Notes: generated by a model not told the origin, from the letters alone. A stretch of DNA of 64,000 nucleotides from Variovorax sp. 679 (GCF_003952185.1 NZ_RXFS01000002.1:558001-622000); one strand, 5' to 3'; shown: positions 10,630 through 21,600, counted from the first letter of the stretch. Made by a program: numbers and translations.

Positions 10630-11019
10630 ATGCCCCTCGAATACCTCGGCGCCCCGCCCCTGGCCTCCGACCGCCAGGTCCGCCCCTTCTCCCCGGCCGT
10701 GCGCGCCGGCGACTTCATCTATGTGTCGGGCCAGGTGCCGGTCGACAAGAACGGCGAACTCGTGGTGGGCGGCATCGAGGCGCAGACGCGCCAGGTGATG
10801 GAAAACATCAAGACTGTGCTCGCGCTGGCCGGTGCCACGCTCGACGACGTGTGCAAGAGCACCTGCTGGCTGCAGGACGCGCGCGACTTTGGTGCCTTCA
10901 ACCGCATCTACATGAGCTACTTCGGTGAAAACAAGCCGGCGCGCTCGACCACCGAAGCGCGGCTGATGATCGACGCGCGCGTGGAAGTCGACGTCGTCGC
11001 CTACAAGCCCAAGGCCTGA
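10630..11019 (+). CDS. RidA/YjgF family enamine/imine deaminase
   Basis: A 129-aa protein of the RidA (YjgF/YER057c/UK114) family, which hydrolyses reactive enamine and imine intermediates released by PLP deaminases. Seen: FIYVSGQVPVD near residues 30-40, the ENKPARSTTEA segment with the Arg used to bind the substrate carboxylate in canonical RidA, and the closing strand VEVDVVAY. Start ATG at 10630 follows AAGGAG with good spacing. It is transcribed divergently from the D-amino-acid operon. The chemistry matches that operon: the deaminase-like enzyme would make the intermediates that RidA clears. It may be a subfamily member rather than canonical RidA. Confidence 0.9.
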   Translation: MPLEYLGAPPLASDRQVRPFSPAVRAGDFIYVSGQVPVDKNGELVVGGIEAQTRQVMENIKTVLALAGATLDDVCKSTCWLQDARDFGAFNRIYMSYFGENKPARSTTEARLMIDARVEVDVVAYKPKA

Positions 11020-11031
11020 TCCGGCGCTCGG

Positions 11032-11649
11032 TCAGCCTTTCAGCTCGGTCTTGCGCTGGATGATGCGCGAGACCAGCCCGTATTCCACCGCCTCCCCGGC
11101 CGACAGCCAGCGGTCACGCTCGATGTCGGCCAGCACCACGTCGATGGGCTTGCCGGTCTCGCGCGCGATCTCGTGCGCGATGCGCTGGCGTGCCTTGATG
11201 ATTTCCTGCGCCTGGATGGCGATGTCGGTCGCCTGCCCACCCGCGCCGCCGCTGGGCTGGTGGATCAGGAAGCGCGTGTTCGGCAGGCACACGCGGCGCT
11301 CGCGCGGCGCCGCCAGGAACAGGTGGGTGGCCGCGCTGCCGACCCAGCCGGTGCCGATCATGTTCACCGGCGCGCTGATGAAGCGCACGATGTCGTGGAT
11401 GGCGTCGCCCGACTCCAGGTGCCCGCCCGGCGAGCTCACGAGGATGTCGATGGGCTTCTCGGGGCTGTCGGCGTCCAGAGCGATGAGCCGGCGCGTCACG
11501 TCGGCGGCCACCGAATCGCTGATGGTCCCGAAGATCAGCAGCGTGCGCGACTTGAACGCCTTTTCCTCCAGGTAGGAATTGCGCGGCTCGGCGGTGGCGG
11601 CTGGCTTGGTGTCGTCTTCCGATTCCATTGAGAACATGGTGGGCTGCAT
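11032..11649 (-). CDS. ClpP-like ATP-dependent protease proteolytic subunit (second-ClpP type)
   Basis: A 205-aa serine protease of the ClpP family. The catalytic Ser is taken as Ser105 in GWVGSAAT because it lies exactly 25 residues before His130 of LIHQP, the same spacing as in E. coli ClpP; the Asp is in ERDRWLSAGEA. The GGAGGQATDI handle region is also intact. The motif around Ser differs from the common GQAASMG, as in some second ClpP paralogues. Start at 11649 chosen for an AGGAG 8 bp upstream; an in-frame start at 11706 lacks one. No Clp ATPase gene is adjacent, so this is not the housekeeping clpP locus. It ends facing the ridA gene, 12 bp apart. Confidence 0.88.
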   Translation of the reverse strand: MQPTMFSMESEDDTKPAATAEPRNSYLEEKAFKSRTLLIFGTISDSVAADVTRRLIALDADSPEKPIDILVSSPGGHLESGDAIHDIVRFISAPVNMIGTGWVGSAATHLFLAAPRERRVCLPNTRFLIHQPSGGAGGQATDIAIQAQEIIKARQRIAHEIARETGKPIDVVLADIERDRWLSAGEAVEYGLVSRIIQRKTELKG

Positions 11650-11730
11650 GAAGAAAGCTCCTGTGGTTGAACTGTCTTGACGAACAAGCCCACAGTTTCG
11701 TGACATTGCTGGCTATGGCAAGCTGCGCCG

Positions 11731-12492
11731 ATGCTCGATGAACGCTATCTCTCGCAATTCCCGGCACTGCGAGGCCGGCTGGTTCGCGCGGCGGCGCGCA
11801 TGCTGGGCGGCCCGGCGGATGCCGAGGACGTGGTGCAGGACAGCTACCTGCGCGCGCTCGAAGCCGGCGACGGGCCCGCGCCGGATTCGGTGCAGGCCTG
11901 GCTGACGACGGTGATGCAGAACCTCGCGATCGACCGGCTGCGGCGCGACGGGTGGATGCAGCGGTGGCTGAAGGATGCCGAAGGGCTCGCACCCGAAGCG
12001 CCGTCGGCAGAGGCCGAGGCGGCGCAGGCAGAGTCCATCGACCGGGCGCTGAGGTTGATCGCTGCGAGGCTGTCTCCGGCCGATGGCGCCGCGGTGCTGC
12101 TGCGCGAAGTCTTCGAGGCCAGCTTCAAGGAGATTGCCGAGGCCAGCGGCAGGACCGAAGCGGCCTGCAGGCAGCAACTGCATCGCGCGCTGCTGGGGCT
12201 GCGGCAGGAAAAGAGCGAGGACGAAGCCGGGTCATCGGACGCGGTCTTCCACGTCTACCGGCAGGCGCTGCAGGACTGCGATGCGCGGGTGCTGTTCGCG
12301 ATGCTGCGGCAGCCGCCCGCGCGGGCCTTGTCGATGTCGGCGACCACCATCGCCGGAACGCCGCGCACCGTCTGCCAGGTCGTGCAGATGGGCGGCAGGC
12401 TCGGCCTCGTGCTGACGTTGGGCGGAAAGGTGTTGTGCGTACTGCCGCTCGACGTGCAGCGGCAGGAAGAAGAAACGGAAACGGTCGGCTAG
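11731..12492 (+). CDS. RNA polymerase sigma factor, ECF subfamily
   Basis: A 253-aa protein with sigma-70 region 2 (about residues 10-75, with [14 protein letters not shown] and [19 protein letters not shown]) and region 4 (about 110-160, with [21 protein letters not shown]). It has an extra C-terminal domain of about 90 residues of the kind seen in ECF factors of the SigJ/ECF41 sort, which often modulate activity. No anti-sigma gene is visible next to it. It is divergent from the clpP-like gene (81 bp between) and its stop overlaps the convergent lolD stop by 4 bp (CTAG). Confidence 0.87.
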   Translation: MLDERYLSQFPALRGRLVRAAARMLGGPADAEDVVQDSYLRALEAGDGPAPDSVQAWLTTVMQNLAIDRLRRDGWMQRWLKDAEGLAPEAPSAEAEAAQAESIDRALRLIAARLSPADGAAVLLREVFEASFKEIAEASGRTEAACRQQLHRALLGLRQEKSEDEAGSSDAVFHVYRQALQDCDARVLFAMLRQPPARALSMSATTIAGTPRTVCQVVQMGGRLGLVLTLGGKVLCVLPLDVQRQEEETETVG

Positions 12493-13166
12493 CCCGCCAG
12501 CCGCCCCGCCACCAGCTGCAGCACCCGGTCGCAGCGCTTCGCCAGGTCCTGGTCGTGCGTGACCATCACGAACGCTGTGCCGTGCCGGTGCGCGAGGTCG
12601 AGCATCAGCTCGAACACCGTGTCCGCCGTGCTGCGGTCGAGATTCCCCGTGGGCTCGTCGGCCAGCACGCAGGCCGGCTCGGTGACCAGCGCGCGCGCGA
12701 TCGCCACGCGCTGGCGCTCGCCGCCCGACAGCTCGGCCGGCCGGTGATGCAGGCGCTGGCCCAGCCCCACGCTCTCGAGGATCTTCGCGGCCGACTGCGC
12801 CGCCGCATGAGGCTCCACGCGGCGGATCTTCAGCGGCATCGCCACGTTGTCGAGGGCGCTGAACTCGGGCAGCAAGTGATGGAACTGGTAGACGAAGCCC
12901 AGGTGCTGGTTGCGCAGCCGGCCCTGCTCGGCCGGGTCGGCGTGCGCGATGTCCTTGCCCAGCAGCTCGACCTTGCCCGCCGTGGGCTCGTCGAGCCCGC
13001 CCATCAGGTGCAGCAGCGTGCTCTTGCCGGAGCCGGAGGCGCCGACGATGGCCAGCGTTTCGCCGGCGTGCACGTCGAGATCGACACCGTGCAGCACGGT
13101 CAGGTCGAGCCTCCCCTCGTGGAACCGCTTGGTCAGTCCACGGGCCTTCAATACAACTTCACTCAT
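12489..13166 (-). CDS. lolD: Lipoprotein-releasing ABC transporter ATPase LolD
   Basis: A 225-aa ATPase that energises extraction of lipoproteins from the inner membrane for delivery to LolA. Seen: Walker [10 protein letters not shown], signature LSGGERQR, Walker [13 protein letters not shown] and switch His in MVTHDQDL; the LMGGLDEPT and [14 protein letters not shown] segments are typical of LolD. Its start overlaps the LolC stop by 8 bp, so the pair is one operon. Confidence 0.95.
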   Translation of the reverse strand: MSEVVLKARGLTKRFHEGRLDLTVLHGVDLDVHAGETLAIVGASGSGKSTLLHLMGGLDEPTAGKVELLGKDIAHADPAEQGRLRNQHLGFVYQFHHLLPEFSALDNVAMPLKIRRVEPHAAAQSAAKILESVGLGQRLHHRPAELSGGERQRVAIARALVTEPACVLADEPTGNLDRSTADTVFELMLDLAHRHGTAFVMVTHDQDLAKRCDRVLQLVAGRLAG

Positions 13167-14415
13167 AGCGCAGGGCTTCGGCGGGGTTCACGCGGCTGGC
13201 GCGCCAGCTCGGGTACAGCGTGGCCAGGAAGGCCAGCACGAGGGAAATGATGGCGATGGGCATGATGTCGCTGCGCTGCGGATCGCTGGGCATCTTGCTG
13301 ATCAGGTAGATGTCCTTCGGCAGGAAGCTCGCATGGAACAGCTGCTCCAGGAAGGGCACGATCACGTCGATGTTGTAGGCGATGCCCAGGCCCAGCAGCA
13401 GGCCGGCCACGGTGCCGATCACGCCCACCATCGCGCCCTGCACCACGAAGATGCCCATGATGCTGCGCGGCGAACTGCCCAGCGTGCGCAGGATGGCGAT
13501 GTCGGCGCGCTTGTCGGTCACGGTCATGACGAGCGTGGAAACCAGGTTGAAGGCCGCCACCGCCACGATCAGCGTGAGGATGATGAACATCATGCGTTTC
13601 TCGACCTGCACGGCCGCGAACCATGTCTTGTTCTGGCGCGTCCAGTCGCGGATGAGGAACTCGCCCGGCAGGCTCACGGCAAGCTGGTCGGCCACGTCGC
13701 GCGCCTCGTTGAGGTTCTTGAGCTTCAGGCGGATGCCGGTGGGCCCTTCGAGGCGGAACACCTTGGCGGCGTCCTGCTCGTGCACCATGGCCAGCGCCGA
13801 GTCGTATTCGTAGTGGCCGGAATCGAAGGTGCCGACCACGGTGAACTGCTTCAGCCTCGGCACCACGCCCGCCGGCGTGACCTGCCCGCCCGGCGCCACC
13901 AGCGTGACCTGGTCACCCGGCTGCACGAAGAGCGAGCGAGCCAGCTCTGCGCCGAGCACGATGCCGAACTGGCCCGGCACCAGCTTGTCGAAGGTGCCCT
14001 TCGAGGCGATGCCGTTGATGTCGGTGACTTCGGGCTCCAGCTTGGGATCGATGCCGCGCACGATCGTGCCCTTCATGTCCTCGCCGCGCGCGATCAGCGC
14101 CTGGGTGTTGATGAAGGGCGCCGCGCCGACCACCTCGGGGTGCTTGCGCGCCGCCGCCATGATCTCGTCGAGCTGCTGAAGCGCCTGGCCGTCGCGCGAG
14201 AAGATCTCGATGTGCGACACCACCCCGAGCATGCGGTCGCGCACTTCCTTCTGGAAGCCGTTCATCACACTGAGCACAATGATCAGCGCCGCCACGCCCA
14301 GCGCGATGCCGAGCATCGAGACACCGGAGATGAAGGAGATGAAGCCGTTGCGCCGCGTCGCCCTGCCTGCGCGCGTGTAGCGCCAGCCGAGCTGCAGTTC
14401 ATAAGGAAGTCGCAT
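13159..14415 (-). CDS. lolC: Lipoprotein-releasing ABC transporter permease LolC/LolE
   Basis: A 418-aa inner-membrane permease. One N-terminal helix (about residues 25-50, [19 protein letters not shown]) precedes a large periplasmic MacB-like domain (about 55-270) and three C-terminal helices separated by [19 protein letters not shown], a segment diagnostic of LolC/E; it ends PAEALRYE. Burkholderiales commonly carry a single LolC-type (LolF-like) permease, so LolC and LolE cannot be separated here. The frame is open well upstream, but ATG 14415 starts the conserved sequence and faces the divergent gene at 14471. Confidence 0.92.
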   Translation of the reverse strand: MRLPYELQLGWRYTRAGRATRRNGFISFISGVSMLGIALGVAALIIVLSVMNGFQKEVRDRMLGVVSHIEIFSRDGQALQQLDEIMAAARKHPEVVGAAPFINTQALIARGEDMKGTIVRGIDPKLEPEVTDINGIASKGTFDKLVPGQFGIVLGAELARSLFVQPGDQVTLVAPGGQVTPAGVVPRLKQFTVVGTFDSGHYEYDSALAMVHEQDAAKVFRLEGPTGIRLKLKNLNEARDVADQLAVSLPGEFLIRDWTRQNKTWFAAVQVEKRMMFIILTLIVAVAAFNLVSTLVMTVTDKRADIAILRTLGSSPRSIMGIFVVQGAMVGVIGTVAGLLLGLGIAYNIDVIVPFLEQLFHASFLPKDIYLISKMPSDPQRSDIMPIAIISLVLAFLATLYPSWRASRVNPAEALRYE

Positions 14416-14470
14416 AGGGGCGGAATTGTGGCATCCCGGATCACCTTGGGGCTTCCGGGACAATAGGGGA

Positions 14471-15439
14471 ATGGCCGAAACCTCCCCACGCCAACTCCTG
14501 ATCCCTTTTGCCGGCCGCGGTTCCCCGTCATGCCGCGCGGCCCTGACCACCCTCAGGCTTCCCAACCTCGAAAGCCTGCTCGCCCGCCTCACCCTCGCCG
14601 ACACCGATACGCAGGACGAAAGCACGCGCTCGCCTCCGCATGAACGCGCGCTGGCGCAGGCGCTGGGCATCGCCTCGCCCGACGGCTGCATCCCCTGGGC
14701 CGCGCTCGAAGCACGGCGGCTGGGCATCGCCGCGCCCGGCGATACCGAAGGCTGGGGCCTGGTCACTTTGTGCAACTGGCAGGTCGGCATCGACGACGTG
14801 GTGCTGGGCGACCCGGGCGCCATCGAGATCGACGCCGCCGAGTCGGCCGCCCTGCTGGCGGCCGCGCGCCCCTTCTTCGAGGAAGACGGCATCGCGCTGC
14901 ACCCTTCGCCGGTGCCCGGCCGCTGGCTGGCGCGCGCCGGCATCTTCGACGGCCTCGCCACCGCCTCCATCGACCGCGCGGTGGGCTACCCGGTCTCGCA
15001 ATGGTCGCCGCTGGCCGACGCCGCGCGGCCGCTGCGCCGGCTGCAGAACGAGATGCAGATGCTGCTGTACACGCAGCGCGTAAACGACGAACGCGCCGCG
15101 CGCGGCGTGCCGCCGATCAATTCCTTCTGGCTCGCCGGCACCGGTGCGCTGAAGAAGGAAGCGGCGGAACAGGCAACGGCACCGACAGTCGACGACACCC
15201 TGCGCATCGCCGCGCTGCGCGACGACGGCATCGGCTGGGCCGCTGCCTGGCAGGCGCTCGACGCCGGCCCTCTCGCCGCGCTGCTGGCCGAATACACGCG
15301 CGGCTCCGGCGACGTGTCGCTCACGCTGTGCGGCGACCGCGCCTCGCAGCGCTACATCGTGCAGCCGCGCGGCCTGGCCCGCTGGGCGAAGAGCCTGTTC
15401 GACCGCAAGCAGGCGGCCACCGTGCTGGAGGCGCTATGA
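14471..15439 (+). CDS. Phosphoglycerate-mutase-like conserved protein upstream of recJ
   Basis: A 322-aa cytoplasmic protein of the conserved proteobacterial family annotated as phosphoglycerate mutase or regulatory protein. Features seen are PFAGRGSP near the start, VLGDPGAIEID near residue 115, QNEMQMLLYTQRVNDERAARG near 200, the motif INSFWLAGTG near 220 and a C-terminal FDRKQ. No intact alkaline-phosphatase-type metal site is evident, so an actual mutase activity is doubtful. Start ATG 14471 has AGGGGA directly upstream. Its stop overlaps recJ by ATGA, so the two are translated together. Confidence 0.7.
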   Translation: MAETSPRQLLIPFAGRGSPSCRAALTTLRLPNLESLLARLTLADTDTQDESTRSPPHERALAQALGIASPDGCIPWAALEARRLGIAAPGDTEGWGLVTLCNWQVGIDDVVLGDPGAIEIDAAESAALLAAARPFFEEDGIALHPSPVPGRWLARAGIFDGLATASIDRAVGYPVSQWSPLADAARPLRRLQNEMQMLLYTQRVNDERAARGVPPINSFWLAGTGALKKEAAEQATAPTVDDTLRIAALRDDGIGWAAAWQALDAGPLAALLAEYTRGSGDVSLTLCGDRASQRYIVQPRGLARWAKSLFDRKQAATVLEAL

Positions 15440-17157
15440 AAATCGTAGCCCGGGAGATCCCGCCGCGCACCGTCTGGGCGCTGGAACAGGCCGGCGTGCA
15501 TCCGCTGCTGGCAAGGCTTTTCGCGGCGCGCGGCGTGCGCGCCAAGGAAGAACTCGACGACGGCCTCGCGCTGCTGCTGCCGCCCGACGCGCTGCTCGGC
15601 ACGCGCGAGGCCGCCGCGCTGCTGGCCGACGCCATCGCGCAGGACAAGCGCCTGTGCATCGTCGCCGACTACGACTGCGACGGTGCCACCGCCTGCGCGG
15701 TCGGCGTGCGCGGCCTGCGGCTGCTGGGCGCGAAGAACGTGAGCTATCTCGTGCCCGACCGCGTGGTCGACGGCTACGGCCTCACGCCGCCCATTGCCGA
15801 GCGCGTGGCCGCGAGCGGCGCCGACATGCTCATCACCGTCGACAACGGCATCGCCAGCGTCGATGGCGTGGCCGCCGCCAAGGCGCGCGGCCTGCAGGTG
15901 CTGGTGACCGACCATCACCTGCCCGGCCCCGAGCTGCCTTCCGCCGACGTGCTGGTCAACCCCAACCAGCCCGGCTGCGGCTTCGAGAGCAAGAGCATCG
16001 CCGGCGTCGGCGTCATGTTCTACGTGCTGCTGGCGCTGCGTTCGGAGCTGCGCAGGCGCGGCGTGTTCGACACGGCCAGCCAGCCGAAGCTCGACGCGCT
16101 GCTGCCGCTGGTCGCGCTGGGCACTGTGGCCGACGTGGTGAAGCTCGACGCCAACAACCGCCGCCTGGTGGCGCAGGGCCTTCGCCGCATCCGCGCGGGG
16201 AGCATGCCGGCCGGCGTCGCGGCGCTCTTCAAGGCGGCCGGCCGCAACGCTTCCGTTGCCACCACCTTCGACTTCGGCTTCGCGCTCGGCCCGCGCATCA
16301 ACGCCGCGGGCCGGCTGTCCGACATGACGCTGGGCATCGAATGCCTGCTGACCGACGACGCGGGCCGCGCCGAAGAACTCGCGCGCATGCTCGACGGCAT
16401 CAACCGCGAGCGGCGCGACATCGAGGGCGGCATGCGCGACCAGGCGCTGCTGCTGGCCGAGTCGCTGTTCGCCGCCGATGGCGAGGGCATCGAAGCGCCG
16501 CCGCCGGCCATCAGCGTGTTCGACGCGGGCTTCCACGAAGGCGTGGTGGGCATCGTTGCCTCGCGCATCAAGGACCGCTTCCACCGCCCCACCTTCGTCT
16601 TCGCCGCGAGCGGCGCGCCGGGCAAGGAGCAGGAGCTGAAAGGCTCGGGCCGCTCGATCCCAGGCTTCCACCTGCGCGATGCACTCGACCTCGTGGCCAA
16701 GCGCCATCCGGGCGTGCTGCTGCGCTTCGGCGGCCACGCGATGGCGGCCGGCTGCACCGTCGCGCGCGAGCACTTCGAGACCTTCGAGAAGGGCTTCGCG
16801 CAGGTGGCGCGCGAGCTGCTGGCCGAGGCTGCGCTCACGCGGCAGATCGAGACCGACGGTCCCATCGCCCGCGAGTACATGCGCATCGACCTCGTCGACA
16901 CGCTGCACCGCGAGGTGTGGGGACAGGGCTTCGCGCCGCCGACCTTCAGCGAGGAAGTGGAAGTGGTGTCGCAGCGCCTCGTGGGCGAGAAGCACCTGTC
17001 GCTCAAGCTCCGGCACCAGGGCCAGCCGATCGACGCGATCTGGTTCAGCCACACCGAGCCGCTGCCGCCGCGCGTGAAGCTGGCGTTCCGGCTCGATGCC
17101 GACGAATGGCAGGGCGTGCGACGGCTGCGCTTCCTGGTGGAGGGCGCGGAGTTCTAG
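15436..17157 (+). CDS. recJ: Single-stranded-DNA-specific exonuclease RecJ
   Basis: A 573-aa 5'-3' single-strand exonuclease used in RecF-pathway recombination, mismatch repair and base excision repair. The phosphoesterase motifs are all present in order: DYDCDGATA (about residue 77), TVDNGIAS, VTDHHLPGPE, LGTVADVVKLD, and the DHHA1 motif RFGGHAMAAGC (about 430), followed by the OB-fold C-terminus ending in a RLRFLVEGAEF strand. The start overlaps the previous gene stop (ATGA). The length is normal for RecJ. Confidence 0.97.
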   Translation: MKIVAREIPPRTVWALEQAGVHPLLARLFAARGVRAKEELDDGLALLLPPDALLGTREAAALLADAIAQDKRLCIVADYDCDGATACAVGVRGLRLLGAKNVSYLVPDRVVDGYGLTPPIAERVAASGADMLITVDNGIASVDGVAAAKARGLQVLVTDHHLPGPELPSADVLVNPNQPGCGFESKSIAGVGVMFYVLLALRSELRRRGVFDTASQPKLDALLPLVALGTVADVVKLDANNRRLVAQGLRRIRAGSMPAGVAALFKAAGRNASVATTFDFGFALGPRINAAGRLSDMTLGIECLLTDDAGRAEELARMLDGINRERRDIEGGMRDQALLLAESLFAADGEGIEAPPPAISVFDAGFHEGVVGIVASRIKDRFHRPTFVFAASGAPGKEQELKGSGRSIPGFHLRDALDLVAKRHPGVLLRFGGHAMAAGCTVAREHFETFEKGFAQVARELLAEAALTRQIETDGPIAREYMRIDLVDTLHREVWGQGFAPPTFSEEVEVVSQRLVGEKHLSLKLRHQGQPIDAIWFSHTEPLPPRVKLAFRLDADEWQGVRRLRFLVEGAEF

Positions 17158-17316
17158 CCGGGCTCGTACAAGGGATACCCCGTACCGGCATCGGGCACGG
17201 AGACGGTCTCGACGACAGGTCTTCGAGGCTACGATCGGTGACTCACTTCGCACCAGCCCCGAGCCCGACCGGATGCCCACCAGCCACCGACCCGTTCCAG
17301 CCACCCGCCGCAGCAC

Positions 17317-18489
17317 ATGGCCGGCGGTGTGAGCCTCGGCTTGCTGGCCGGCCTCGTGGTCTGCGGCCTCGTGCTGCTGGTGATGTCCAGTGCGCGCATC
17401 CACGGCTGGTATTTGCTGGCCTGCGGCTTCGCACTGGCCGCCTTCGCGGGACTCGAGCGCTTCGCGCCAGATGGCCCGCTCGCGCACTGGGCGGCGCTCG
17501 CGCTGGTGGTTTGGGCGGCCTGCCGGCTGCAGTTCGCACGACAGTTGCTGAGGCTGCATCAGCTTGCGCCGCGCCTCGACAAGGTGCTCCTGGCGCTGCT
17601 CGCCATGCTCGCATTCGCGGCGCTCCATGCCGGCATCGAAACCCGGCTTTCCCCGATATTGCGCGTGCTGCAGGCGCTGGTGGTGGCGTCCACCGTGGTC
17701 CTCGCGGCGGGCGCGCTGGTAGTGCGGCGGCGCGTGCGCTGGCCGGCAATTCTGTTCTGCGCCGGGGCGGTGCTGCTGCTTGCGGGCATCTCGGTCGCGC
17801 ACCTCCCCGCCTGGAGCGAGCAATCCTGGGCGCCCGGGCAGGCGAACCCGGCACAGGTCGCCGTGATCGCCGAACTGGCGGTGCTGGCGCTGGCCGCTGC
17901 CGCGCGACTGAGGGCAGAACGCGCACATGAGATGCGCGCGCACACGCTCATGGCCGCCCCCGGCATCGACGCACTCACCGGCGCCGCGAACCGCACCGGG
18001 TTCGAACGCCGCGGCGAGGAATGGCTGCGCGACGGCAGGCCGTTCTCGCTGATGCTGATCGACCTGAACGACTTCGAGGCCGTGAGCGAGCGCCATGGCC
18101 GCGCGGCCAGCAACGCAGTGCTGGCGGCCATCGCGCAGCGCCTGCGCGAGCAGGTGCGCGCGGACGACCTGGTGGCCCGGCTGGACGGTGACAGCGACGG
18201 CGACCGCAGCTCGTTCGCGATCCTCCTGGTCGGCAACCCGCCACGGCAGAAGCTCGCTGAGATGGCCATCCGCATCGAGACCGCCGGCGCCAGGCCCGTG
18301 GCCCACGAGGGCCGGCTGCTTGCGGGCGGCGAACTCAGCATGGGCATTGCCTGCCACCCGGCCGATGGCGACACGCTCGCCGACCTGTTCGACGCGGCCG
18401 GCCACGCATTGCAGCACTGCAAGCGCAAGCGAATGGGGCCCGCCTATGCGTTCGCCGGGGAGCTGGCGGAAGACGCGGCACGCGCGTGA
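17317..18489 (+). CDS. Membrane protein with degenerate GGDEF domain
   Basis: A 390-aa protein with an N-terminal membrane block of about six hydrophobic helices (residues about 5-190) and a C-terminal GGDEF-fold domain (about 215-380, recognisable by DALTGAANRTGFE, SLMLIDLNDFEAVSERHGR and the late LSMGIACHP strand). The active-site loop that should read GG(D/E)EF is DGDSDGDRSSF, so the catalytic signature is missing. Diguanylate cyclase activity is therefore unlikely; it may bind c-di-GMP or another partner, or be decaying. It stands alone, 159 bp after recJ. Confidence 0.75.
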   Translation: MAGGVSLGLLAGLVVCGLVLLVMSSARIHGWYLLACGFALAAFAGLERFAPDGPLAHWAALALVVWAACRLQFARQLLRLHQLAPRLDKVLLALLAMLAFAALHAGIETRLSPILRVLQALVVASTVVLAAGALVVRRRVRWPAILFCAGAVLLLAGISVAHLPAWSEQSWAPGQANPAQVAVIAELAVLALAAAARLRAERAHEMRAHTLMAAPGIDALTGAANRTGFERRGEEWLRDGRPFSLMLIDLNDFEAVSERHGRAASNAVLAAIAQRLREQVRADDLVARLDGDSDGDRSSFAILLVGNPPRQKLAEMAIRIETAGARPVAHEGRLLAGGELSMGIACHPADGDTLADLFDAAGHALQHCKRKRMGPAYAFAGELAEDAARA

Positions 18490-18685
18490 ATGATTTCTTC
18501 GTACTCACCCGCGCGCGAGACGAAATCTTCTCGTTGACAGGGGGCCGGGAGGGCCGAGCCTTCACACCAGCCCCTTATCCTCGGCGGCGAGCACAGCGGA
18601 AGGAAGGAGCCGCCCGCCCTGTCATGCAGGGCCGGGCCCGCAGTCGCCGGCCGCATTTCATCGATTCACAGGAGAACGTTTTTCC

Positions 18686-21600
18686 ATGCGCCGTTTTGAG
18701 CTGATCGAAGGAACCGCCAGCAAATTCTGGGAGGTCGAGCAGGCGGATGCCGAACTCAACATCCGATGGGGCCGCATCGGCACCGCCGGCCAGAGCCAGA
18801 CCAAGTCGTTCGACGATGCCACCAAGGCCGCCACCGCGCTGACCAAGCTGGTAACCGAGAAGACCGGCAAGGGCTATTCGGAAGTGGGTGTGGCGGCCGA
18901 TGCGGCCATAGGCAAGACCGAGGAGAAGCCGAAGGCGGAAGCCAAGCCCAAGGCCGAAAAGGCGGCGGCAACGGCAAGCTCCTCGCCGGCGACACCAACC
19001 GCAATCGCAGTCACGGAAGAAGCTGCTGCCCCTGCCGAAAGCATCGACTCGCAGGCCGACCGCGCCTTCGAGGCAGTGCGCGCGCAGCTCGAGGCCGACG
19101 AGCTCAAGCCGACGGATGCGCTGTCGGTGGCGGCGATCAAGCGCCAGCATGGCGTGAGCGAACAGGGCGCGGCGCTCGCCTTCAAGCGGCTCAAGGAACA
19201 GGGGCTGCTCTCCGGCTGGGGCACCACCGCCACGCCGGCCAAGCGCGCCAAGGAGATCGCGCGACAGCTCGCTGCCACGACCGAGGGCAACGCGGCACCG
19301 GTCGCCCTGCCCTCCACCACCGATGGCGCCGACACGCCACCCTGGCTGGCCGCCGGCACGCCGATCCGCTTCACGCCCGAGATGCGGCGCGTGGCCTTCG
19401 CGTCGCGCCGCTTCCCCCAGCCGGTGGAAAGCCGCGGCGCTACGGCCGCGTGGTTCCTGGCGCAACGCAAGCTCGAAGCTTCGATCGACATCGACGGCAC
19501 CGACGCCGCCCTGCGCCCCGCCGCACAGCGCCTGCTCGAGCGCGTGGCAGCGCCATCCACCGGTTCGGCGCCCGGCCCGGACGCCGAGGCCGACGCCCTG
19601 ATGCTCGCGCTGGCGCTGGGCACCTCGGGCTACTACGGCGAGAGCGAGCCGGCCGAGGCGATCGTCGACTACCTGGTCGCGCAATACGGCCTGGCCGACG
19701 CCGTGAACATCATGCTGGACGCGCAGGGCGTCCAGATCGAGACCGACCACGACTACAAGACCCGCACCCGCAAGAGCCGCTTCACCGAGACCGTGACCCG
19801 GCCGATGAGCAACGGCTGGCGCGGCCCGCTGGGCCAGGGCGAGCAGGCCATGCGGCGTCACCTGGCCGTGGCCGAGCCCGAGGTATGGCAGGAGAGCCGC
19901 GACCGTATCGAGGCCGCCCTGCCGCGGCTGCATGCGCTCCGCCGCCCCGTCATCGCGATGCTGCTGCCCGACGCGCCCGAAATCTCGAACGCGCTGGCGC
20001 ACGCCCTTGCGGCCGAGAAGGACACGCCCGAGACCCTGCACTGGCTGGCGCTGACCGCCACCGATCCCGAGGCCATCGCGCTGACGGCGAAGACGCGGGT
20101 GGGCTATTCCACCGGCTTCTGGGGCCACAACAACATGGTCGCCACGCTGATCCAGGAGCGCGGCCTCGATGCGGTCGAAGGGCTGGAGCGCGGCGCCGCC
20201 AGCGATGAGGCCGGCGACGGGCTCGCCGCCATCGGCACGCCCGAGGCGGTGCAGGCGCTGGCGCGCGTGGCCGGCAGCTCCAAGGCGGCGCTCGCGCGCT
20301 TCTCGCTCGCGGTCGACCGCTGGCCACAGGCGGCGCTGGTGGCGCTGTCGCGGCTTGTCGCGGCGGGCGGCAAGGACGCCAACCTCGTCACGCCCAGCCT
20401 CGCCAGGCTGCTGCGCGCGCACGCGGGCTCGGTCGATGCGTTGCGCCCCTGGCTCGACGCCGGCGCGCAGGGCGTGATCGACCGGCAGCTCGCGCTGCTG
20501 GCCGGCCCGGCCGAAGTGGCGAGCGCGGACGAACTGCCGGGCGTGCTGTCCGCGCCGCCGTGGCTGGCCAAGGTGCAGAAGAAGGCGGCCGGCGCGCTGG
20601 TGCTGGAGCCGCTGGCCCTGCAGCCCGTCGAGCGCTGGGACGAGGCCGCGCGCGCGAACGCGCTGAGCACCAACACCTGGCAGAAGAGCCGGCATTCGAG
20701 CGCGCAACAGGACGTGCGCGTCCTGCTCGAGGAACTGGGCTTCGACCGCAGCAAGGAGCTCCTGCGCCCGCTGATCGACGCCGCCGTCGCGGCCGTCGCA
20801 GCCGGCGATGCGGATGCACTGGTCGCCGCCTGGCGCGCCATGGTGGTCGAGCGCAAGAAGGAGCGCTACTACTGGTTCCGCTTCCAGTCGGCCTATGCGG
20901 CGATGCTGCCGCCCGCCGTCGGCGTGCCCTTCTGGAACGCGATCGCCGGCGAGGCCGAGGACTACGGCATCGGGCGCATGCTCGCGACGCACGGCCTGGC
21001 GGTGTTGCCGGGCCTGCTGTCGATGGTGCGCGCCAAGCCCGGGGAGAACCTGTCCTTCGCGCTCTACTACGGCGCTCCCGAGCTCGCATTGCCCGCCGCG
21101 CGTGCCTTCGCCAAGCTCAAGACCCTGCGCGCCACCGGTCGCGAATGGCTGCTCAAGTACCCCGAGCACGCCGCCTGCGGGCTGATCGCGCCGGCGCTCG
21201 GCAAGGCCGGCGAGGCGCGAGACTGCGCGGGCTCGGCGCTGCGGCTGCTGCAGGCCAACGGCCACGAGACGCTGCTGCTCGAAGTCGCCGGCCGCTACGG
21301 CAAGCCCGAGGCGGTGGAGGCGCTGCGCGCCGTGCTCGACGAGAGTCCGCTCGACCGCTTCCCCACCAAGCGCTCGAAGCTGCCCGAATTCTGGCAGCCA
21401 CGCGGCTGGCGCCGGCCGGTGCTGAAGAACGGCAAGGCGCTGCCCGACGACGCGCTCGACCACCTGGGCCAGATGCTGACCTTTCCGACCAACGAGGAAA
21501 TCTACGGTGGCATCGCCGTGGTCAAGGAAACCTGCGACGCCGAGTCGCTCGCCGACTTCGCCTGGGACTTCTTCACCGCCTGGCTCGAGGCCAGCGGCCC

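Noticed and set aside
11032..11649. Apparent loss of the ClpP nucleophile because GQAASM is replaced by GSAATH.
   Set aside because: Counting back from the HQP motif puts Ser105 exactly 25 residues before the catalytic His, as in E. coli ClpP, so the triad is intact.
15352..18417. A 1021-codon minus-strand frame across recJ and the GGDEF gene.
   Set aside because: It has no recognisable domains and composition typical of antisense frames; both plus-strand genes are well supported.
18534..18539. A perfect TTGACA before the yehI-like operon as its promoter.
   Set aside because: No acceptable -10 hexamer occurs 16-18 bp downstream.
18616..18632. GCCCTG-TCATG-CAGGGC hairpin upstream of the yehI-like gene as a terminator.
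   Set aside because: No T run follows; the next bases are GC-rich. It may be chance in this composition.
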